The notes under the pieces were generated by a model that made no database searches, was not told where the DNA came from, and saw only the letters and a program-made list of their open reading frames with translations. Shown here piece after piece: positions 1 through 6,404 of a stretch of 23,397 nt of DNA (positions are counted from its first letter, which is position 1; every line of letters begins with the position of its first letter). Origin of the DNA: DATAMF01 sp964472565 (GTDB lineage: Bacteria > Chloroflexota > Anaerolineae > Aggregatilineales > Aggregatilineaceae); assembly GCA_964472565.1 (NCBI GenBank), contig CAYYNB010000089.1:1-23397 (forward strand), in the 5' to 3' direction. Both the position numbers and the translations under genes were made by a program.

Positions 1-56
<56 letters not shown>

Positions 57-183
57 AAAATCTGGATACAGGAGCAGTCGCACCTCATGACTTTTTGCCA
101 GAAAGTAGGACTTCCTGCCATTATCTCCCCCTTTTCAGAACCATTTCTCCCTCAGAGCGCTTCCAAAGGGGGGGCGGGGGTGC
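57..183. other. non-coding flank downstream of recD2
   Basis: No convincing gene lies here. An imperfect inverted repeat pairs CCCCCTTT (127-134) with AAAGGGGG (165-172) across a 30-base spacer. It sits just past the recD2 stop and may fold in the end of that transcript. It lacks a T-run on the minus strand, so it is not a standard intrinsic terminator. Its C5T/AG5 arms resemble the CCCCTTCCC hairpin at 16133-16153, so it may be a decayed member of that family. Confidence 0.3.
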
Positions 184-2379
184 TCAGCTTTTAATCCGCC
201 AATCGAGCGCCGTCCAGCGCTGCATCACGTCATCGTTCTGCACTGCAATCGCAATCGCTTTGCGTGTGCCGACCAGCACGACGAGTTGTTTCGCCCGCGT
301 CACCCCGGTATACAACAGGTTGCGCTGCAACATCATGTAATGCTGCGTCATGACGGGCATCACAATGCACGGATATTCGCTGCCCTGCGCCCGGTGAACG
401 CTGATGCAGTACGCATGGGTTAATTCGTCCACATCGGACCAGTCATATTTGACGAAACGCCCATCGATCACCACCACCATGATGTGATTCGTCATGTCGA
501 AGCTGTGAACGCGGCCAATATCACCGTTGAACACATCCTTATCGTAATTGTTCCGCGCCTGGATCACTTTATCCCCCACACGAAACAACCGTCCCGCCAG
601 CCGCCGTTCTGCGATCCGTTCGTTCGGCGGGTTGAGCTTGTTTTGCAGCACATCATTCAGCGCCGACACGCCCACCGGCCCGCGATACATCGGCGCGAGC
701 ACCTGAATATCGTCCACCGGATTCAGCCCGAAGCGGCTCGGCACGCGATTCTGCACCACATCCACCAGCAGTTCCGCTGCCGCGTCCGGTTCTTCCGCCG
801 GAAACAGGAAAAAATCGCTGCTCTGGTTGGATGTATCCGGCTGTTCGCCCCGGTTGATCCGGTGCGCGTTGTGAATAATCTGGCTCGTTTCCGCCTGCCG
901 GAAAATCGTGTCCAGCCGCGTCACCGGCCCCGCATCACTGCGAATCACATCATGCAGCACATTCCCCGCGCCCACGCTTGGCAGTTGGTCAATATCGCCC
1001 ACCAGCAGCAGATGCGTATCCGGCGCAACCGCCTTAAGCAGGTTATAAAACAGCGCCAGATCAAGCATCGAGGACTCGTCCACCACCACCATATCCGCCT
1101 CCAGCGGATTTTCCTCGTTATAGGTGAACTTGTTCTCCGCCGGACTGTAGCCCAGCATCCGGTGCAGTGTCTTCGCGGGATGTCCGGTGGCTTCGGCCAA
1201 CCGTTTCGCCGCGCGCCCCGTCGGTGAGGCCAGCAAAAAGCGGTGTCCCGTCCGTTCCAGCGCATTAATCAGCATCCGCAGCGTCGTTGTTTTGCCCGTT
1301 CCCGGCCCGCCCGTCAGAATGCTGATCTTGTTCGTCAGCGCCAGCTTAACCGCTTCCTGCTGCTGCGCCGTGAGTGCAACCGGGCTGCTCGCCGTCAACT
1401 GCTGGAACAGCTTGTCCCAGTCCCGCCGCCGCAGATCATCTAACCGGCTGGTGGGCGCATCCCGCAGCGCTTTAACGCGACTCGCCGCGCCTTTTTCCGA
1501 AAAGAACATTGACGGCAGATACACCGCCTCGACGTGTTGCAGCCCGCCGGGAATCGTCTCTAACTTGGCATCACCGTGCGCAATCAGGGCCTCGATTTGG
1601 GTTTCGACCAGGCCCGCGTCCACGTCCAGCATCGCCGCCGCCTGTTCGACCAGTTCATGGCGCGGCAAAAACACATGCCCATTTTCCGTCGCTTCGTTCA
1701 GCGCGAAGATGATCCCCGCCGCGACACGGGCCGGTGAATCCGGTGGCAGGCCCAAATCCTGCGCGATCTTGTCCGCCGTGCGGAATCCGATCCCGAAGAT
1801 GTCCCGCGCCAATCGATACGGATCGCGTGACACAATCGCTATCGATTGGTCGCCGTAATGTTTGTAAATTTTGACCGCCAGCCCACTGTTGATCCCGTGT
1901 CCCTGCAAAAACAGCATCACTTCTTTGATATGCTGCTGTTCGATCCACGCCTCTCCGATCAACCCCGCCCGGTGTCCGCCCACACCCGGCACTTCCAGCA
2001 GGCGTTTCGGCGTGCGGTCCAGCACATCCAGCGTATCCGTGCCAAAATAATCCACGATCCGCTTCGCCGTCACCGGGCCAACGCCTTTGATCAGGCCGCT
2101 GCCCAGGTAGCGTTTAATCGCTTCCACGCTCGCCGGGCGCACCTGAGTCACCACGTCGGCGCGGAACTGCCGCCCATGTTTGGGGTGCGACGTCCATTCG
2201 CCTTGCAGCCGCACACTTTCGCCGGGCTGCACTTCGGGCATCGTGCCCACCACCGTCACCAGCGGATCGCGCCCCAGTTGCAGTTGATCCGGGCGCAGCC
2301 GCAGCACGCAGTAATTCGTTTCGTCGTTGTAGTACGTAATGCGCTCAATCGAGCCTTTTAAAATATCCGAACCCGTCAT
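184..2379 (-). CDS. recD2: RecD2-family ATP-dependent DNA helicase
   Basis: This is an SF1B 5'-3' DNA helicase of the RecD2 (RecD-like, without RecBC) type. I chose ATG 2379, giving 731 residues. An in-frame GTG at 2403 would add 8 residues but has no ribosome site and eats into the divergent promoter region. The N-terminus has the RecD2-specific OB-like segment. It is followed at about residues 85-160 by helix-hairpin-helix repeats (GVGPVTAKRI, VPGVGGHRA). Walker A is GGPGTGKTTT with Lys363. Walker B is VVVDESSMLD, and a motif III-like VGDIDQLPSVG follows. The C-terminal motifs SVHRAQGSEYP and LLYTGVTRAK are the UvrD_C_2 signatures. All catalytic motifs are intact and the length is normal for the family. 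The role is DNA repair and replication-fork maintenance in the cytoplasm. No recB or recC is nearby, as expected for RecD2. It is divergent from the hydrolase gene. Confidence 0.95.
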   Translation of the reverse strand: MTGSDILKGSIERITYYNDETNYCVLRLRPDQLQLGRDPLVTVVGTMPEVQPGESVRLQGEWTSHPKHGRQFRADVVTQVRPASVEAIKRYLGSGLIKGVGPVTAKRIVDYFGTDTLDVLDRTPKRLLEVPGVGGHRAGLIGEAWIEQQHIKEVMLFLQGHGINSGLAVKIYKHYGDQSIAIVSRDPYRLARDIFGIGFRTADKIAQDLGLPPDSPARVAAGIIFALNEATENGHVFLPRHELVEQAAAMLDVDAGLVETQIEALIAHGDAKLETIPGGLQHVEAVYLPSMFFSEKGAASRVKALRDAPTSRLDDLRRRDWDKLFQQLTASSPVALTAQQQEAVKLALTNKISILTGGPGTGKTTTLRMLINALERTGHRFLLASPTGRAAKRLAEATGHPAKTLHRMLGYSPAENKFTYNEENPLEADMVVVDESSMLDLALFYNLLKAVAPDTHLLLVGDIDQLPSVGAGNVLHDVIRSDAGPVTRLDTIFRQAETSQIIHNAHRINRGEQPDTSNQSSDFFLFPAEEPDAAAELLVDVVQNRVPSRFGLNPVDDIQVLAPMYRGPVGVSALNDVLQNKLNPPNERIAERRLAGRLFRVGDKVIQARNNYDKDVFNGDIGRVHSFDMTNHIMVVVIDGRFVKYDWSDVDELTHAYCISVHRAQGSEYPCIVMPVMTQHYMMLQRNLLYTGVTRAKQLVVLVGTRKAIAIAVQNDDVMQRWTALDWRIKS

Positions 2380-2406
2380 AATCTCGTTACACTCTGGTCG
2401 CACCGC

Positions 2407-2412
2407 TATGAT
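2407..2412 (+). promoter_or_regulatory. possible -10 box of alpha/beta hydrolase gene
   Basis: TATGAT matches TATAAT at five of six positions and lies 33 bases upstream of ATG 2446. No good -35 is visible at 16-18 bases (GTTAC-like sequence only). An AGGAGG ribosome site at 2432-2437 sits 8 bases before the ATG. Confidence 0.35.
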
Positions 2413-2445
2413 TTCTGCTATTTTACCCTATAGGAGGTAGATGCA

Positions 2446-3228
2446 ATGGCAAATATCAAATTGCATTATGAAGAACGCGGCACCGGCCTGCCCGTGCTGC
2501 TCATTCATGGGTTTCCCTTCGATCATACACTCTGGCGCGCGCAGATCGACACCCTCAGCGATTCCTACCGTATCATCGCGCCCGATCTGCGTGGGCACGG
2601 CCAGAGTCCCGTTCCCGCTGGCCCCTATTTCATGGACCTCATGGCGCATGATCTGGTCGCGCTGCTCGATTCGCTGGACATCGATCAGGCGGTGTGGGTC
2701 GGCCACAGTATGGGCGGTTATATCACAATGGCCGCCCTGCGTGACTTTCCCCAGCGGATGCTGGGTGTCGCGCTCGTTGCCACCCATCCGCTGGCCGACA
2801 CCGAAGAGCGCCGTCTTCAGCGCCTCGCCAGTGCCGAAACTGCCGAAAAGACCGGCAGCGCCGCCACCGCCACCAGCATGATGGCCGTGTTGTTCCCGCC
2901 CCAGGTAGATCGTAAATCCGAAATGGCGCAGCGTGTATTTAACCGGATGGCTGCCACATCTCCCATCGGCATCGCGGGCGCGCTGCGCGGCATGGCAAAC
3001 CGGACCGACGCGCTGGATACCCTGCGCGGTGTGGTGGTTCCGTCGATTGCCATCGGCGGCGCGGAAGATCAAATCGTCAAACCCGATGTCATGCAGCAGA
3101 TGGCCGCGGACATGCCCCACACCCGTTTTATGCCCATCGACAGCGCGGGCCATTTGCCTATGATCGAAAAGCCCGACGAGTTTTCGCAGATACTGCGCCG
3201 CTTCCTCAACTCGCTCAACTCGCGCTGA
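2446..3228 (+). CDS. alpha/beta-hydrolase fold protein
   Basis: This 260-residue protein is a complete single-domain alpha/beta hydrolase, probably a cytoplasmic esterase, lactonase or similar. The oxyanion-hole motif HGFPFD is at residues 21-26. The nucleophile elbow is GHSMGG with Ser88. The acid is Asp208 in GGAEDQIV, and the catalytic His236 is in AGHLPMIEKP. The triad is therefore intact. The cap region (about 115-185) is helical and rich in Ala, with no recognisable specificity motif. The start is fixed by a strong AGGAGG 8 bases upstream. A competing ATG at 2441 is in another frame. The substrate cannot be predicted. It is divergent from recD2 with only 66 bp between starts, but I see no functional link. 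Confidence 0.93.
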   Translation: MANIKLHYEERGTGLPVLLIHGFPFDHTLWRAQIDTLSDSYRIIAPDLRGHGQSPVPAGPYFMDLMAHDLVALLDSLDIDQAVWVGHSMGGYITMAALRDFPQRMLGVALVATHPLADTEERRLQRLASAETAEKTGSAATATSMMAVLFPPQVDRKSEMAQRVFNRMAATSPIGIAGALRGMANRTDALDTLRGVVVPSIAIGGAEDQIVKPDVMQQMAADMPHTRFMPIDSAGHLPMIEKPDEFSQILRRFLNSLNSR

Positions 3229-3312
3229 CCGGTGGCTGGTGTGGGCGACTTTGACCAGTACCAATATTTGTCTGTCTTCCCCCTCCTCCACCTGGGACGG
3301 TTCAAGCTACAA

Positions 3313-3334
3313 GGGGCGTACAGCCATACGCCCC
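3313..3334. repeat. palindromic G/C-rich intergenic repeat (copy 1)
   Basis: GGGGCGTA (3313-3320) and TACGCCCC (3327-3334) form a perfect 8-bp inverted repeat around the 6-base loop CAGCCA. It is flanked by CAA on the left and TAA on the right. There is no T-run, so it is not a canonical terminator. The outer arms match those of the repeat at 23159-23181, which suggests a dispersed REP-like family. The remaining bases of the 230-bp gap 3229-3458 show only this repeat and a promoter. Confidence 0.7.
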
Positions 3335-3401
3335 TAAGTGCGTAGTCAAATGGTCGGCTACTAGCCAAAAAGCTGCATTTCTTTGATCCAAGAGACTAGG
3401 G

Positions 3402-3407
3402 TATACT
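3402..3407 (+). promoter_or_regulatory. -10 box of transmembrane kinase gene
   Basis: TATACT lies 51 bases upstream of ATG 3459 in a locally AT-rich stretch that contrasts with the GC-rich coding DNA. The -35 region (around 3378-3384, TTTCTTT) is weak. The same hexamer is used upstream of the Clp gene. Confidence 0.45.
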
Positions 3408-3458
3408 AAGAAATACCACCCGTCTCCTTATTTATTTCGCTTTGATAGAGAATACCCT

Positions 3459-5570
3459 ATGTCTGCTGATCCGCTCATCGGAAAAAAGTTAGGCGACTAT
3501 ACCATCCAGGATTTGCTAGGTCGAGGCGGTATGTCGCGCGTTTACCGGGGCTATGACGAAAACCTCGACCGCTATGCAGCAGTGAAGGTAATCAGCGGTG
3601 ACTTCGCCACAACCACCGAAGAAGAATATACCCGCCGCTTCCAAATCGAAGCTCGCTCTATCGCTCACCTGCGACATCCTAACATTGTCGGCATCTACCA
3701 GTTTGGCCGCTCCGAGGGCATCTACTATATGGCCCAGGTTTTTCTGGAAGGCCAGGACTTACGGACCCTGCTCAAAAATTATGCCGACCAACGCCAGCGG
3801 ATGTCCATTACCGAAATCCTGCGCATCGCGGGCGACATCGCCAGCGCCTTAGACTACGCCCACGAACAGGGCGTCATTCACCGCGATGTCAAACCGTCCA
3901 ATATCATGCTGGAACGGCGTACAGGCCGCGCTATTCTGATGGATTTCGGGCTGGCGCTTAGTGTCAACGAAGGCACGATGGGCGATACCTTTGGCAGTGC
4001 CCATTACATCGCCCCGGAACAGGCTATTTCGTCCGCCAAAGCTGTGCCCCAAAGTGATCTGTATTCGCTGGGCATCGTCCTCTATGAAATGCTGACGGGG
4101 AAAGTCCCCTTTGACGATCCCTCGGTGATGAGCGTGGCGCTCAAACATCTGAACGAACTCCCGCCCCCACCCAGCATGTACAATCCCAATCTGCCCACCT
4201 CTGCCGAAACGGTGATTCTCAAGACGCTCGACAAAGACCCAGGCCGCCGTTTCAAAACCGGCAAGGAACTGATCGCCTCGCTGCACAAAGCGTTTGAAGA
4301 CGACAGCCAGCAGCATTTCGCGCCCAACGCGGCGGTTCCGTCGGTCATCGACATTCTGGAATCCAAGCCCGCGCTCCCGTCCAAACCTAGAGATTTTGTC
4401 CTGACGGCCAGTTCCGCCAGCAAACCCCCGGCCTACGATGCCACGCCCGCCCCGCTGTCTCCCGAACTGGAACCGGGCGGCATTGCCGGGAAATTTGCCC
4501 GCCGCAAGGCCCGCAAAGAAGAAGAAGCGGCCCTGAAATCTGCCGGTGAAGGCGGCCTGCAAATTGACAGTGATACGCTGAATAACATTCTGGGCAGCTA
4601 CCAGGACCCGCGTGAAATTGGGCTGGTTGGCCCTGACGCCAAAGGGATTTCGCTCCCCGAACGTCCCAGCCTCCCCCAAATTTCCGAGTCACAGATTGTG
4701 GTCGAACGCCCACCCCGCTCGTCGAAGCGTGGGCGGCTGATCCTCCTGCTGCTGTTGGTCTTGATCGGAGCCGGTGCGGTTTTTGTTCTCACCCGCAATA
4801 CAGACAAAGACAGTGACTCCACCGCAACGGGCACCGCCGAAGTCGTGGCAGCATTGCCCACCGCAGCCGCCACCGATGAAGTCGTGCTACCTGCCGCCAC
4901 TGACGAAGCGACGTTGGCCGCCACACTCCCCCCAACCGAGGAAGCAACGTTGGCCGCCACGCTCCCCCCAACCGAGGAAGCGACGTTGGCCGCCACCGAA
5001 GAAACTGCGGTGCCGACTGAAGAACTGCCCGCCGACACCCCGACAGCCGTTGTCGAGCCGAGCCAAACACCCACGAGCGAACCCAGCGACACCCCGACAG
5101 CCGAACCAACCGCTACCGAAACGGCAGAAGTCACCGAAGCCGCCGCCAACCCGCCCAATATGCGGCTGGTCTATAACCGGACCGAAATTTTTGTAGTGAA
5201 CCTGTCGCCGGATCGCATGGACATCAGCGATCTGGTGTTTGAGCAGCAGCGCCCCGATGGCACCCTGCTCTCCTACAATGCCAATATGTGGGATCAGCAG
5301 AATATTGCCGAACGCACCAACGAAATGTTAGGCGACGGCGGGTGTTATCAACTCGCCACCGGGTCCGGCACACGGCTGCAAAAGAGCACAGAAGACTGCC
5401 CTCGCTTCCTCGGCACCTTCCAGACCAGCGTCAGCAGCCGTTATTTCTGGGTATCCAACGAACCGGACGCCGTTTTTACAGTACGCCGCAGCGATGACAC
5501 CACGCCTCTCGCGACATGCGAGATTGCGGCAGGCACCTGCGAATTTTATTTACCAGTCCCAACCGGGTAA
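3459..5570 (+). CDS. transmembrane Ser/Thr kinase with Thr/Pro-rich stalk and external domain
   Basis: This is a 703-residue Hanks-type Ser/Thr protein kinase. The cytoplasmic kinase domain spans about 14-275. It has the glycine loop GRGGMSRVY (21-29), Lys43 in AAVKV, catalytic HRDVKPSN with Asp143, DFG Asp162, and the activation segment ending in APEQ. A charged juxtamembrane region rich in Arg/Lys (RPPRSSKRGR) precedes one membrane helix at about 427-445. That gives an N-in/C-out topology. Outside is a Thr/Glu/Pro-rich stalk (about 450-562) containing a 12-residue tandem repeat. A folded C-terminal domain (about 566-703) follows, with four cysteines (in GGCYQ, EDCPR, ATCEI, GTCEF) that could form two disulfides. 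It lacks PASTA repeats, so the signal it senses is unknown. The ribosome site is weak. The SDR gene follows after 4 bp. Confidence 0.95.
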   Translation: MSADPLIGKKLGDYTIQDLLGRGGMSRVYRGYDENLDRYAAVKVISGDFATTTEEEYTRRFQIEARSIAHLRHPNIVGIYQFGRSEGIYYMAQVFLEGQDLRTLLKNYADQRQRMSITEILRIAGDIASALDYAHEQGVIHRDVKPSNIMLERRTGRAILMDFGLALSVNEGTMGDTFGSAHYIAPEQAISSAKAVPQSDLYSLGIVLYEMLTGKVPFDDPSVMSVALKHLNELPPPPSMYNPNLPTSAETVILKTLDKDPGRRFKTGKELIASLHKAFEDDSQQHFAPNAAVPSVIDILESKPALPSKPRDFVLTASSASKPPAYDATPAPLSPELEPGGIAGKFARRKARKEEEAALKSAGEGGLQIDSDTLNNILGSYQDPREIGLVGPDAKGISLPERPSLPQISESQIVVERPPRSSKRGRLILLLLLVLIGAGAVFVLTRNTDKDSDSTATGTAEVVAALPTAAATDEVVLPAATDEATLAATLPPTEEATLAATLPPTEEATLAATEETAVPTEELPADTPTAVVEPSQTPTSEPSDTPTAEPTATETAEVTEAAANPPNMRLVYNRTEIFVVNLSPDRMDISDLVFEQQRPDGTLLSYNANMWDQQNIAERTNEMLGDGGCYQLATGSGTRLQKSTEDCPRFLGTFQTSVSSRYFWVSNEPDAVFTVRRSDDTTPLATCEIAAGTCEFYLPVPTG
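4905..4997 (+). repeat. 36-bp in-frame tandem repeat in kinase stalk
   Basis: Two full 36-bp units (4905-4940, 4941-4976) and a partial third (4977-4997) encode EATLAATLPPTE in the stalk. The units differ at only a few bases, which suggests recent slippage or unequal exchange. Repeat number may vary between strains and would set stalk length. Confidence 0.85.
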
Positions 5571-5574
5571 CGCG

Positions 5575-6321
5575 ATGTTATCGGTCAACCTTTCCGGTAA
5601 AGTCGCCTTAGTGACGGGTGCAGGGCGCGGCATCGGCCAAACGCTGGCGCGTGCCCTGGCCCAATCCGGCGCAGTAGTCGCCGTGAACGATATTGATGCT
5701 GCCAGTGCCGCGCGCACGGCGCAGGCCATCGGTGGGCACACTTTTCCCGCCGATGTCAGCGATCCGGCGGCGGTTTCCCGGCTCATCGCAGACGTAGCGG
5801 CAGCGCTCGGCGGCCTGCATATTCTGGTCAACAACGCCGGGATCGAATACAAAACGTCGGTCCTCGACATGACGGTGACGGAGTGGCAGCGCACCCTGGA
5901 TGTAAATCTGAGCGCTTCCTTTTACACCAGTCAGGCTGCCGCCCCCTTCATGCGTGCGGCAGGCGGCGGCGTAATCGTCAATCTGGCTTCCATCGCCGGG
6001 CACAACATCCCGCTGCCCAACCGGGCCGCCTATGTCGCCAGCAAAGCCGGGTTGATCGGCTTTACCCGCGAATGTGCGCGCGAATTTGCCGCGTACAACA
6101 TCCGCGTGAATGCGGTTTGCCCCGGCGTTATCATCACCGAAATGACCGAAGAATCGCGCAGCAATCCCGCTCAGATCCAAAAATGGCTGGCCGATATTCC
6201 GCAGGGTCGCCTCGGCACGCCCGACGATCTGGCCGGATTAGTCCTGTTCCTCTGCTCCGACAGCGCCGCCTATCTGACCGGCCAGGCCATTAACGTCGAT
6301 GGCGGTAAGGTGATGCTGTAG
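5575..6321 (+). CDS. short-chain dehydrogenase/reductase (FabG-like)
   Basis: This is a 248-residue classical SDR oxidoreductase, cytoplasmic. The cofactor motif TGAGRGIG is at 14-21, NNAG at 86-89 and structural Asn111. The catalytic Ser139, Tyr153 and Lys157 (YxxxK in AAYVASKAG) are all present, so it should be active. Asp39 at the end of the second beta strand favours NAD(H) over NADP(H). The C-terminus ends in the usual GGKVML-type tail. I start it at ATG 5575, 4 bp after the kinase stop. A longer in-frame start at 5494 would overlap the kinase and add a non-SDR leader. The close spacing implies co-transcription with the kinase, though no pathway link is obvious. The substrate is unknown. 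FabG-like annotation is by general similarity only. Confidence 0.93.
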   Translation: MLSVNLSGKVALVTGAGRGIGQTLARALAQSGAVVAVNDIDAASAARTAQAIGGHTFPADVSDPAAVSRLIADVAAALGGLHILVNNAGIEYKTSVLDMTVTEWQRTLDVNLSASFYTSQAAAPFMRAAGGGVIVNLASIAGHNIPLPNRAAYVASKAGLIGFTRECAREFAAYNIRVNAVCPGVIITEMTEESRSNPAQIQKWLADIPQGRLGTPDDLAGLVLFLCSDSAAYLTGQAINVDGGKVML

Positions 6322-6360
6322 CTCACCTGTCATCTTAATACATGCACATTGCTCGACTCT

Positions 6361-6369
6361 TGGTATACT
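6361..6369 (+). promoter_or_regulatory. extended -10 promoter of Clp-kinase-FHA operon
   Basis: TGGTATACT is a TGn-TATACT extended -10 element, 35 bases upstream of ATG 6405. No strong -35 is seen, which is normal for extended -10 promoters. It lies in an AT-rich 83-bp gap after the SDR gene and likely drives the genes up to 15603. Confidence 0.6.
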
Positions 6370-6404
6370 TGAGGCGGTGATCAAGTGGTTTAGGTAGGAA
6401 TGTG

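Noticed and set aside
95..340. 81-residue open frame near the left end
   Set aside because: It overlaps the recD2 3' end, has no ribosome site or recognisable motif, and reads through the low-complexity flank.
484..1227. Long open frame on the + strand opposite recD2 (247 residues)
   Set aside because: It is antisense to a complete helicase gene and has a His/Arg/Gln-rich composition typical of shadow frames, with no ribosome site.
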